From Sagittula salina (GTDB lineage Bacteria; Pseudomonadota; Alphaproteobacteria; Rhodobacterales; Rhodobacteraceae), in assembly GCF_017813235.1 (NCBI RefSeq), contig NZ_JAGISH010000001.1, forward strand, positions 558,001-622,000: a DNA stretch of 64,000 bases. The letters run 5' to 3'. The translations under genes and the position numbers were made by a program. The notes beneath the pieces are model-generated. The model saw only the letters and a list, made by a program, of their open reading frames with translations. It was not told where the DNA came from and ran no database searches. Positions 16,493 through 24,654 of the stretch are shown here, piece after piece. Each line of letters starts with the position of its first letter. Within the stretch, counting starts at the first letter, position 1.

Positions 16493-17920
16493 TCAGATGC
16501 CCTTTGCGGTGTAGGTCCGCGCTATACGGGCAATGGCCACCATGTAGGCGGCGGTGCGCAGGTCGGTGACCTCCTCCCGCCCCTGCCAGAGTTCGCGCAT
16601 GGTTTGATAGGCGGCGCGCATGGTGTCATCGAGACCGGAGCGCACCAGTTCCAGTTCGTCCGCCCCGCGCAGGTAGCGGTCACGAAAATCCGGTTGCAGC
16701 GACCACGCCGCCCCCATGGCGCGGTCGAGCCGCTCCAGCTCCTTCACCACCAGCCTGTGCCGCGCTTCCTCCTGCCGCCGCTCCATCCGGCCAAAACGGA
16801 TGTGCGACAGGTTCTTTACCCATTCGAAGTAGGAAACGCTTACCCCGCCCGCGTTGGCGAAAAGATCGGGAATGACCAGAACACCGCGGCGGCGCAGGAT
16901 GTCGTCCGCCCCGGCGGTGACGGGGCCGTTGGCGGCCTCGATGATGAGGCGGGCGTTGATCCGCTCCGCGTTGTCCACTGTAATGACTCCCTCGGTCGCG
17001 GCGGGAATGAGGATGTCGCAGGCTTCCTCCAGCACCTTTGCGCCCTCCGCCACGGTATTGGCCTCGTGGTAGCCGGTGACGCCGCCATGCTTTGTCAGCC
17101 AGTCGTGCACGGCCTCAACGTTCAGGCCCTCGGGATCGAAGAGCGCGCCGTCGTGTTCCACGATACCAATGATTCTTGCGCCGTCCTCCTGGCTGAGGAA
17201 TTTGGCCGCGTGATAGCCCACATTGCCGAGCCCCTGGACCACGACTGTCTTGCCCTCCAGATCGCCCGAGAGCCCGGCCCTTTGCGCGTCTTCCGCGTGG
17301 CGGAAGAATTCGCGCAGGGCGTATTGCACGCCGCGTCCCGTGGCCTCCACTCTGCCCTGAATGCCACCGAAGGTCTGCGGCTTGCCGGTGACGCAGGCGC
17401 GGGCATTGATGTCGGTCGGGTGCATCCGGGCGTATTGGTCGGCGATCCACGCCATTTCCCGTTCCGAAGTGCCCATGTCGGGCGCGGGCACGTTCAGCGC
17501 GGGCGAAATCAGGTCGCGGCGAATGAGTTCATAGGCGAAACGGCGGGTGATCTGTTCCAGTTCGTGTTCGTCATATTGCCGGGGGTCGATGCAGAGGCCG
17601 CCCTTCGAACCGCCAAAAGGCACCTCCACCAGAGCGCATTTGTAGGTCATGAGCGCAGCAAGCGCCTCGACCTCGTCCTGATCCACGGTCGAGGCGAAGC
17701 GGACACCGCCCTTCACCGGCTCCAGATGTTCGGAATGCACCGAGCGGTATCCCGTAAAGGTCATGATCCGCCCCCGCAGGCGAACACCGAAGCGCACCGT
17801 ATAGGTGGCGTTGCAGACGCGGATCTTTTCCTCCAGCCCCGGCTCAAGATCCATCAGCGCCACGGCGCGGTTGTACATCAGGTCGACACTGTCGCGAAAT
17901 GTGGGCTGCGGCGCAGTCAT
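16493..17920 (-). CDS. gdh: Glu/Leu/Phe/Val dehydrogenase family, probable glutamate dehydrogenase
   Basis: This 475-residue enzyme interconverts glutamate and 2-oxoglutarate with ammonium. The substrate-binding domain has GGVRF and the catalytic Lys107 in VPFGGSKGG. PAPDMGTSEREMAW is the family signature, and the Rossmann domain starts VVVQGLGNVGYHAAK. The start at 17920 is preceded by GAAGAGGAG at good spacing; the frame stays open further upstream but without family similarity. Cofactor preference cannot be read with certainty. Confidence 0.9.
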   Translation of the reverse strand: MTAPQPTFRDSVDLMYNRAVALMDLEPGLEEKIRVCNATYTVRFGVRLRGRIMTFTGYRSVHSEHLEPVKGGVRFASTVDQDEVEALAALMTYKCALVEVPFGGSKGGLCIDPRQYDEHELEQITRRFAYELIRRDLISPALNVPAPDMGTSEREMAWIADQYARMHPTDINARACVTGKPQTFGGIQGRVEATGRGVQYALREFFRHAEDAQRAGLSGDLEGKTVVVQGLGNVGYHAAKFLSQEDGARIIGIVEHDGALFDPEGLNVEAVHDWLTKHGGVTGYHEANTVAEGAKVLEEACDILIPAATEGVITVDNAERINARLIIEAANGPVTAGADDILRRRGVLVIPDLFANAGGVSVSYFEWVKNLSHIRFGRMERRQEEARHRLVVKELERLDRAMGAAWSLQPDFRDRYLRGADELELVRSGLDDTMRAAYQTMRELWQGREEVTDLRTAAYMVAIARIARTYTAKGI

Positions 17921-18270
17921 TCCGGTGGCTCCTCTTCGCCTGCTCGCACAGACTATACTTATGAGGTGGTGGGAACATACCCAAATTCCCTTTATACCTG
18001 TTTGTGACATTACGAAACGAACGGGCCAAGGCAGCATCTGGCTCCGAGTCGTACAGTCAACCATTTTTCGGGACACGGTGACGGGTATTTTCCCGACCCG
18101 GGAAACAAAGCAGCCGATATATCGGGACTTTGCCCGAAATTCAGTTAAAGTCTTACAAAATTGTGAGTCAAACTGCCCAAATTCAGCCATCTTGACCGGT
18201 CAAAAAGGGTCATCCGAAAGGTCGGGTCGCTTATTTGTTTGCGACTGGCCCCGAACCGCAAGGTGCCCTG
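17921..18270. other. Divergent promoter region, gdh and Tad-like set
   Basis: There is no gene in this 350-bp gap between divergently transcribed units. It is comparatively AT-rich around 18100-18200. It holds a perfect 12-bp palindrome at 18192-18203 and two short CGGG/CCCG inverted repeats near 18090-18140. It must carry promoters for both units. Confidence 0.6.
18192..18203. promoter_or_regulatory. Perfect palindrome TTGACCGGTCAA
   Basis: This 12-bp perfect palindrome lies 68 bases before the TadG-like gene. It resembles an FNR box with its central spacer shortened from four to two bases, so a different dimeric regulator is more likely. Confidence 0.35.
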
Positions 18271-20139
18271 ATGATGCTGCGCAAGATACCCAAAGCCTTC
18301 CCGGCCGACCGGGACCTGACCGCTCACAAGGATATGCCCGCGCGCCGCTCCGCCACTGGCGGGTGGCTGGGTCGCTTCTGGAACGATCAGGCCGGTGCGA
18401 TGTCCTACATCGCGCTGACCGGTTCGCTGATCATGATGATCTTTGCCGGGATCGGCATCGACATGATGCATGCCGAATTGCGCCGCAACAAGGTGCAGCA
18501 CACGCTGGACCGTGCAGTTCTGGCGGCGGCGAACATGAACAACACCCGCGACGAGGAGCTTGTGGTGCGCGACTACTTCCGCGCCATGGACATGGAGGAG
18601 ATGCTGGACAGCGTGGATCCCGATGCGAGCCAGGGCAGCCGCCGTGTGACCGCTGAGGGCAAGAGCGAGGTCGACTCCACCTTCCTGTCGCTGCTGGGGA
18701 TCGACGCGCTGGAAGTCACCGGCAGAGCTACGGCGGAAAACTCCGTGGCACCGACGGAAATCAGCCTTGTGCTGGATATCTCCGGGTCCATGTCGGGACG
18801 GAAGCTCGCACAGCTGAAGTCGGCGGCGAAGACTTTTGTCGACACTGTTCTGGGCGAAGGCGGCAACGACAGCCGCGTGACTATTTCCATCATCCCCTAC
18901 AACGCGACGGTGAACCTCGGGCCGGAGCTGGCTGCGCGTTATGCCATCGAGATGAACCACAACTTTTCCACCTGCGCGACGTTCACCGATGCGCAGTTCG
19001 ACACGACCGAGCTGGATCCGGATACGCCGATGGGGCAGATCGCTCCGTTCGACCCGTCATCGGGCCGCGACATCTTTGTCGATCAGCCGTGGTGCTCCAC
19101 CGGGACCACCGGCAACATCATCGCGCACAGCGCCGACAAGGCGATGATCAACGGTTTCATCGACGGGCTGGTGGCGCAGGGCAATACCGCGATCGACCTC
19201 GGGATGAAGTGGGGCGTCGCGCTGCTTGACCCCACGGCCAAGGAGGTGATCGCCGATCTCGCCGACGCGGGCCTGTCGCCCGAGGCCGCGCAGTACCGCC
19301 CCGCCGCCTACGAGAGCACGACGCAGAAGTTCGTCGTCGTCATGACAGATGGCGAGAACACCGAACAACGCGACCTGAAGGACTACATGAAGAACCCGGA
19401 CAACATGTCCAACGTCTGGGTTGACGATCACGGCACCCCGGGTACCGGCGACGACCGCTGGTCGATCCGGGTCATCGACAATCCCGGCGACCATCGCGAT
19501 GTGTTCTACTGGCCGCATGCCTCGGGCCGGACGCCGCGCTACAACAACGGACCCTATTCCTGGGTGATGGACGGGGCCGCCCCATTGGTGGACGGCGTGG
19601 CGACCATCGAGTCGGACTCGGGGCGTTCGCGAAGGAAGCTCAAGTGCTCCACCTACCAGAGCGCGGGTGGCAACTCCGGCCAGAGCACGCTGCTGGAAAC
19701 CATAACTTCCATCGACTATTCCGAATTGGCGGGTACCTCCGATGGCAACCTGGACTGTACCAACTATGCGCCGGTGCAGCTGAACTGGATGGAGCTCTTC
19801 AGCACCGTGAAGGTCAGCGAATATGCCAACCGCTGGATCTGGCAGGCCTTCATCGATGGCAAGGCTTCCTACCAGCAGTACCGCGACGCCTACTACGCCT
19901 GGGAGGTGAAGGTGGATGGCCGCACGGCGGACAACCGTCTGGACCGGATCTGCGAAGCCGCCAAGCAGAAAGGCATGGTGGTCTACTCCATCGGCGTGGA
20001 GGCCCCCGAACGCGGCCGCCGCGCCATGGGCAGCTGCGCCTCCTCGCCGGCACATTTCTATGACGTTACGGGCGGCCAGCTGATCGACGCATTCTCCTCG
20101 ATCTCGGACATGCTCGTGGAACTGCGCCTGACGGAATGA
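18271..20139 (+). CDS. TadG-like pilus-assembly protein with von Willebrand A domain
   Basis: This is a 622-residue protein. An N-terminal cytoplasmic segment is followed by one membrane helix at about 44-64 (YIALTGSLIMMIFAGIGIDMM), typical of TadE/TadG pseudopilins. The rest should be periplasmic. A VWA domain starts at about 163 with the metal-binding MIDAS motif DISGSMS (169-175) and runs, with large insertions, to the end; FVVVMTDGENTEQ is another MIDAS strand. TadG proteins belong to Tad/Flp pilus systems, but the secretion ATPase and Flp pilin genes are not here. AAGGTG precedes the ATG. It heads a three-gene set. Confidence 0.8.
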   Translation: MMLRKIPKAFPADRDLTAHKDMPARRSATGGWLGRFWNDQAGAMSYIALTGSLIMMIFAGIGIDMMHAELRRNKVQHTLDRAVLAAANMNNTRDEELVVRDYFRAMDMEEMLDSVDPDASQGSRRVTAEGKSEVDSTFLSLLGIDALEVTGRATAENSVAPTEISLVLDISGSMSGRKLAQLKSAAKTFVDTVLGEGGNDSRVTISIIPYNATVNLGPELAARYAIEMNHNFSTCATFTDAQFDTTELDPDTPMGQIAPFDPSSGRDIFVDQPWCSTGTTGNIIAHSADKAMINGFIDGLVAQGNTAIDLGMKWGVALLDPTAKEVIADLADAGLSPEAAQYRPAAYESTTQKFVVVMTDGENTEQRDLKDYMKNPDNMSNVWVDDHGTPGTGDDRWSIRVIDNPGDHRDVFYWPHASGRTPRYNNGPYSWVMDGAAPLVDGVATIESDSGRSRRKLKCSTYQSAGGNSGQSTLLETITSIDYSELAGTSDGNLDCTNYAPVQLNWMELFSTVKVSEYANRWIWQAFIDGKASYQQYRDAYYAWEVKVDGRTADNRLDRICEAAKQKGMVVYSIGVEAPERGRRAMGSCASSPAHFYDVTGGQLIDAFSSISDMLVELRLTE

Positions 20140-20266
20140 TCTGAAGACTCCTTCCAAAGACCCGCGCGGCGCCCGGAGCGGCCCCGGCCGCGGGCCCCGA
20201 AAGACCACGGAACCGCCCTGTGCATGCCTGCGCGGGATCAGGAAACACTGACCAAAGGCCAAGACA

Positions 20267-20800
20267 ATGACCCGTGCCATTCTCTCCAAGCTGCGCCGTT
20301 TCCGGACCGCTGAAAACGGCTCCATGGTCCCGGCTGTCGCCCTCTGGATGCCGATCTTCATCATGTTGATCGTCTCCGCGATGGAGCTGGGGGTGATCAC
20401 CGTCCGTCAGGTCCTGCTCGAACGGGCGCTCGACCAGACCATGCGCGAGGTCAAGCTGGGGAACGGCCCCGCCACCCACGATTCATTCAAGGCCGAGATC
20501 TGCGAAAAGGCGAAGTTCCTGCCGGATTGCAACGACACGCTCCAGCTTGAAATGATCCCCGTCGACATCCTGGCCTGGTCCGAGCCGCCGATGACCATCG
20601 ACTGCCGCGACATGGTGCAGCCAGTGTCGCCGCAGCGCCACTTCACCTACGGCCGAGGCGGTCAGGTCGTATTCCTGCGCGCCTGCTACAAGTTCAAACC
20701 GATTTCCCCCACAGGCGGGCTCAACGCGAGCCTGCCGAAAGACGGTGAAGGGTATTTTGCCCTCACCGCCACCACCGCCTTCGTGAACGAACCGAGCTGA
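20267..20800 (+). CDS. TadE-like pseudopilin
   Basis: This 177-residue protein has a short basic N-terminus, then a glutamate-containing segment (AENGSMVPAVALWMPIFIMLIVSAMELG) of the TadE kind, where the E before the hydrophobic helix resembles the prepilin peptidase site. The remainder is a small extracytoplasmic domain with four cysteines. It sits 127 bases after the VWA protein and 11 bases before the next pseudopilin. A role in Tad pilus or surface-protein assembly is inferred from family and context. Confidence 0.7.
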   Translation: MTRAILSKLRRFRTAENGSMVPAVALWMPIFIMLIVSAMELGVITVRQVLLERALDQTMREVKLGNGPATHDSFKAEICEKAKFLPDCNDTLQLEMIPVDILAWSEPPMTIDCRDMVQPVSPQRHFTYGRGGQVVFLRACYKFKPISPTGGLNASLPKDGEGYFALTATTAFVNEPS

Positions 20801-20811
20801 GGAAGGATCAG

Positions 20812-21396
20812 ATGATGAAAAAGCGCCTAAAGGCCGCCCTGTCCCGGTTCAGCCGCGACACCGAAGGCTACGTAAACGTGGAATCGATTATCGTGATGCC
20901 CATCCTGCTGTGGCTGTTCGGCGTGGGCTGGGTCTATTTCGACGCCTTCCACCAGCAAAGCGTCAACCAGAAGGCCAACTATGTGATTGCCGACATGATC
21001 TCGCGCGAGACGAACGGCATCAACGGCGCCTATGTCGATGGCGCATTCGACTTGCTGACGACCCTGACAAAATCCGATGATGCCCTGACGGATATGCGCA
21101 TCGCCGTGGTGCAGTACGACGCCGACAAAGACTCCTGGTCGGTGGTCTGGTCCCGCCAGCGCGGGTCGACTCTGCGCGGCCGGTCCAACAACCTGAGTGA
21201 CGCCGACATGGCGACCTACCGCACTATGCTGCCCGCTGGCATGGACAACGAACAGCTTCTGATCGTGGAAACCTGGGAAGACTGGGAACCGGCCTTCGAT
21301 GTTGGCATCGGCGCCTTCGACATCCGGACCTACAGCTTTACCAGCCCGCGCTATGCACCGCAGATCCCTTACGTGCGGGGCAACCTGAACAGCTGA
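20812..21396 (+). CDS. TadE/TadF-like pseudopilin
   Basis: This 194-residue protein has a basic N-terminus and RDTEGYVNVESIIVMPILLWL, the glutamate-plus-hydrophobic-helix lead of TadE/F proteins. An extracytoplasmic domain without cysteines follows. It closes the three-gene set; the downstream gene is convergent, three bases beyond its stop. Start ATGATG follows an AAGGATCAG ribosome binding site. Confidence 0.7.
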   Translation: MMKKRLKAALSRFSRDTEGYVNVESIIVMPILLWLFGVGWVYFDAFHQQSVNQKANYVIADMISRETNGINGAYVDGAFDLLTTLTKSDDALTDMRIAVVQYDADKDSWSVVWSRQRGSTLRGRSNNLSDADMATYRTMLPAGMDNEQLLIVETWEDWEPAFDVGIGAFDIRTYSFTSPRYAPQIPYVRGNLNS

Positions 21397-21399
21397 TCC

Positions 21400-21885
21400 T
21401 CAGTCTTCGTCGCCCTGCTGCACCAGCAGGGCCGCGATCACGTCCGCCACGGGCTTTGTCACCGCGCCGGAGGTGACGCCGCCGATGGCGATACGCCGCC
21501 CCATGCGCCACCACAGGCCCGGACGCCAGGCAGCGCCGTCGGGGGTCCCGAGCAGGATAAGGAAACCGTTCGAAGGCTTCATCGCAAAAGTCGAGCGGTC
21601 GACCTTTTCGATATTGTCGAGGCGGGCGACCAGCGTGCCGTCGCTGTCGGTCAGCGCGTCCTCCGTCAGGATGAGCGTGTGGCCGGTGGCCTCCCACATG
21701 CGCATGGCGAACCACAGGGCAAAACCGCCAAGTGCGATCAGGAAGACCTGCCAGAACATGGCCTGCGGCGGTTCGGCCACGGCAAGGTACAGCAGCAGCC
21801 CCCCCAGAAGCGCCATCGCGCCCACGCCGATCACCCGTCGCGGTGCGGTGGCCCCGATGCGGGCCAGTTCCTGTGTGTCGTTCAT
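21400..21885 (-). CDS. Conserved small membrane protein, function unknown
   Basis: This is a 161-residue protein with two predicted membrane helices (about 17-34 and 41-60). A soluble domain follows, with the pattern TLILTEDALTDSDGTLVARLDNIEKVDR and then a hydrophobic tail segment. This PH-like strand pattern is seen in many small membrane proteins. GAGGGGACG precedes the start. It converges tightly on the pseudopilin gene. I do not recognise the family. Confidence 0.65.
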   Translation of the reverse strand: MNDTQELARIGATAPRRVIGVGAMALLGGLLLYLAVAEPPQAMFWQVFLIALGGFALWFAMRMWEATGHTLILTEDALTDSDGTLVARLDNIEKVDRSTFAMKPSNGFLILLGTPDGAAWRPGLWWRMGRRIAIGGVTSGAVTKPVADVIAALLVQQGDED

Positions 21886-22061
21886 CGCGCGTCCCCTCTC
21901 GTCTCGCCCCCCTCCTAGCGGCTGGCGCAGGCGGGGGAAAGCGCCAAGGGCGCCCCACGCCGCGCTTTGCGCCCCGGCGGGCGACATGGCAGTGTCGCTC
22001 CCAAAGGTCACAGCCACGAACCAACGCGGAGCCGCAGGTATCTTCCAGGGAACGAACCATC

Positions 22062-22511
22062 ATGCCCAGCTTCACCCTCGACACGCGGAATGGACCCTTT
22101 TTACTGGAAGAGGACGGCGGCAGGCTCATTGCCTGCGGCTGGCGCATGGGCGGGATGGAGCGCACGCCCCTGCTCGACGAGGCCGCCCGCCAGGTACAGG
22201 CGTGGTATGCTGGCAGGCTGACGCGCTTCGACCTGCCGCTCGAAGTCGGAGCCAGCCCCTTCCAGCGCGCCGCATGCGACTGGATGGCGGAAATTCCCCT
22301 CGGCGAAACGGCAACTTACGTCCAAATGGCACACGCCCTGGGGGTCTCGGCGCGGGCAGCGGGACGCGGCTGCGGCGGCAACCCGCTGCCCCTCATCGTG
22401 CCTTGCCACCGGGTTCTGGGCAGCCGGGGCCTCGGTGGCTTTTCCGCAGGCGGCGTGGAGACGAAGGTCTTCCTGCTCCGCCACGAGGGCGCGGCAGGCT
22501 TGCTGATCTAG
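22062..22511 (+). CDS. ogt: Methylated-DNA-protein-cysteine methyltransferase
   Basis: This 149-residue suicide enzyme removes alkyl groups from O6-alkylguanine. The acceptor Cys115 is in IVPCHRVLGSRG, and the helix-turn-helix/arginine-finger region reads YVQMAHALGVSARAAGRGCGG. The end GGVETKVFLLRHEG is characteristic. It is somewhat short in the N-terminal domain, as in Ogt-type rather than Ada-type proteins. A dispersed repeat copy lies 30 bases after the stop. Confidence 0.9.
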   Translation: MPSFTLDTRNGPFLLEEDGGRLIACGWRMGGMERTPLLDEAARQVQAWYAGRLTRFDLPLEVGASPFQRAACDWMAEIPLGETATYVQMAHALGVSARAAGRGCGGNPLPLIVPCHRVLGSRGLGGFSAGGVETKVFLLRHEGAAGLLI

Positions 22512-22540
22512 TCCTTCCTAGGGGACCGGGCGCCGCACCT

Positions 22541-22590
22541 GCTTCTTTGGTTCGGAAATACCGCGGGGGTCTGGGGGCAGCGCCCCCACC
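22541..22590 (+). repeat. Dispersed intergenic repeat, copy 2
   Basis: GCTTCTTTGGTTCGGAAATA, then a GCGGGGG run and a CTGGGGGCAGCGCCCCC hairpin. It lies between the convergent ogt and pheA genes, where it could act as a terminator. Confidence 0.75.
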
Positions 22591-22655
22591 GCGCGGCCGA
22601 AGGTCGCGCGCCGATCGCCTCGCCACGCGAGGCGAAACCGCCCGGCCCAAACCGC

Positions 22656-23489
22656 TCAGTCCCGGCCCGCGTCCCGCGGGTAGACGCCGAGGATCTCCAG
22701 CATTGAGGTGAAATAGGCCAGTTCCTCCAGCGCGCGGGCAACGGCCGGATCCTCGGGGTGGCCCTCGATATCGGCGTAGAATTGCGTCGCGGTAAAGGAA
22801 CCGCCGACCATGTAGCTTTCCAGCTTGGTCATGTTGACGCCGTTGGTGGCAAAGCCGCCCATCGCCTTGTAAAGCGCCGCGGGAATGTTGCGCACCTGAA
22901 AAACGAAGGTGGTCATCATGCCATGCTCGCCCCGGCGGGTATTGTCCGCCTCAGGCGACATCAGCAGGAAACGGGTGGTGTTGTGGGCGTGGTCCTCGAT
23001 GTGGCGCGCGAGGATCTGCAACCCGTTGATTTCGGCGGCAAGGTCGGAGGCCAGCGCGCCAACGGTCTTCAGCCCATCGCGGGCGATTTCTGCCGCTGCC
23101 CCCGCGCTGTCGGCCCAGGATTCGCCGCGGATGCCATATTTCTTCAGGAAGCTCGCCGCCTGCGGGATCAGCACCGGGTGGGCGCGCACGACCTCCAGAT
23201 CCTCGATCACCACGCCGGGCAGTGCCATCAGCGAGATATGCACACGGACGAAGGCCTCGTCGACGATCTTCAGCCCGGATTCCGGCAGCAAGCGGTGGAT
23301 GTCGGCGACGCGCCCGTAGGTAGTGTTTTCCACCGGCAGCATGGCAAGGTCGGCACGCCCCTGCCGAACCGCATCGATGACATCCTCGAAGGTCTGGCAT
23401 GGCAGCACCTCCGCCCCCGGCCGCGCGTCGACACAGGCCTGATGGGAATAGGCGCCAAGTTCCCCCTGAAAGGCGATGCGGTGTGTCAT
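22656..23489 (-). CDS. pheA: Prephenate dehydratase
   Basis: This 277-residue enzyme converts prephenate to phenylpyruvate for phenylalanine synthesis. The catalytic domain (about 1-180) opens with IAFQGELGAYSHQA and contains NTTRFLLM near its end, including the catalytic Thr. The C-terminal ACT domain has NIPAALYKAMGGFATNGVNMTKLESYM, where feedback binding of phenylalanine occurs in the family. There is no chorismate mutase domain, so it is the monofunctional form. GGGAGGACCC precedes the start. Confidence 0.95.
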   Translation of the reverse strand: MTHRIAFQGELGAYSHQACVDARPGAEVLPCQTFEDVIDAVRQGRADLAMLPVENTTYGRVADIHRLLPESGLKIVDEAFVRVHISLMALPGVVIEDLEVVRAHPVLIPQAASFLKKYGIRGESWADSAGAAAEIARDGLKTVGALASDLAAEINGLQILARHIEDHAHNTTRFLLMSPEADNTRRGEHGMMTTFVFQVRNIPAALYKAMGGFATNGVNMTKLESYMVGGSFTATQFYADIEGHPEDPAVARALEELAYFTSMLEILGVYPRDAGRD

Positions 23490-23659
23490 GAGGGTCCTCC
23501 CGAGGCGCGTCGAACGGCCAAAGCCGTGCGACGCGTGGCAAATTACCGGCATTCCCCGCCCGCAAGGGCGATTGGTCGCGGCTTCTATCGCTTGCCACCG
23601 GCAAAGGGAAGCCGTAGATACCCGCGCGACGGACACATCTTAGACGAACAGGGCATCTC

Positions 23660-24172
23660 ATGTTTGACACGATGACAATGACCAAGGTTGTGGGCGGCGT
23701 CTGCGGCGCCCTGCTGATCTACCTGCTGGGCAAATGGGCGGCAGAGACCGTGTACCACGGCGGCGCCGGCGCCCATGGCGAGGAACATGCCGCAGCCTAT
23801 GTCATCGAGGCAGGCAGCGACGAACCCGCCGAGGCCGAGCCCGAAGTTGACTTCGCCACGCTGATGGCCTCCGCAGATGCGGGCAAGGGCGAGAAGGTCT
23901 TTGGCAAGTGCAAGGCCTGCCACAAGATCGACGGATCGAACGCCACCGGCCCGCATCTTGACGGCGTGGTGAACCGCGGGATCGGTGCGGTCGACGGCTT
24001 CAACTACTCGGGCGCACTGCAGCAGGTGGGCGATAACTGGACGCCGGAGAACCTCTTCCACTTCATCGAAAACCCCAAGGGCACCGCGCCGGGCACCACC
24101 ATGAGTTTCAAGGGCCTGCCCAAGGCGGAGGATCGTGTCAACCTGATCGCCTACCTCGAAACCATCAGCTGA
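23660..24172 (+). CDS. cycM: Membrane-anchored cytochrome c (CycM type)
   Basis: This 170-residue cytochrome carries electrons between the bc1 complex and terminal oxidases. An uncleaved N-terminal helix (about 8-24) is followed by an Ala/Glu-rich linker. The class I c domain has the haem motif Cys84-x-x-Cys87-His88 and the distal ligand Met148 in GTTMSFKG. It matches c552/CycM of Paracoccus in layout. It is divergent from pheA, an arrangement that I recall from other Rhodobacterales. Confidence 0.92.
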   Translation: MFDTMTMTKVVGGVCGALLIYLLGKWAAETVYHGGAGAHGEEHAAAYVIEAGSDEPAEAEPEVDFATLMASADAGKGEKVFGKCKACHKIDGSNATGPHLDGVVNRGIGAVDGFNYSGALQQVGDNWTPENLFHFIENPKGTAPGTTMSFKGLPKAEDRVNLIAYLETIS

Positions 24173-24195
24173 TCGTTTCGACCGAGCGCAGGAAC

Positions 24196-24229
24196 AGGGC
24201 CGCATCCGAAAGGGTCGCGGCCCTTCTGA
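24196..24229 (+). terminator. Terminator after cycM
   Basis: AGGGCCGC (24196-24203) pairs perfectly with GCGGCCCT (24217-24224) around a 13-base loop. The tail is TCTGATT. It starts 24 bases after the cycM stop. Confidence 0.7.
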
Positions 24230-24654
24230 TTCCGGTCTTTTAATTCCGGTCGCTCTGACACAGGCCGCCTTGTTCAGGCTGCTGCGAATTCAGGCGCGTT
24301 CGGTGACCTGCCCTTGCGGACCTTCGCCAACGCTCCTTGTCTTTCGGAATCCGGCCCACCCAATTCCCCTCCACCAAGTCCGTGCGCCACAGGTCCGGCC
24401 CCCTGCCCCGGACCTGTCCGAATCCCGAGTTCCCGGCCAGAGCCCCCCTTACATCCCTCGACGACCGCACCGGACGGCGCAGCCGCCCCGGCAGATCGCC
24501 GCCCCGCGGGCGTCACAAAGCCGTCAAGCCGAAGCCCCCCCTTTATTCTCGGCTTGAATGTGGTCATGCAGTCAACTTAGCTTAAAATTAACCATAATTG
24601 CCGAGACATGGACGCATCACGCGTTGCCACGCGCGGCCAGAGGGGAGACCGGGA
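24230..24654. other. Gap upstream of yejA
   Basis: This stretch of about 425 bases has no supported gene. ATTCCGGTC occurs twice (24230 and 24244). An AT-rich patch at about 24575-24600 (TTAGCTTAAAATTAACC) probably holds the yejA promoter. A 97-codon open frame on the minus strand (24274-24567) lacks a ribosome binding site and is low in complexity. Confidence 0.5.

Noticed and set aside
24274..24567. 97-codon minus-strand frame upstream of yejA
   Set aside because: The product is Gly/Arg-rich low complexity and no ribosome binding site precedes the start.
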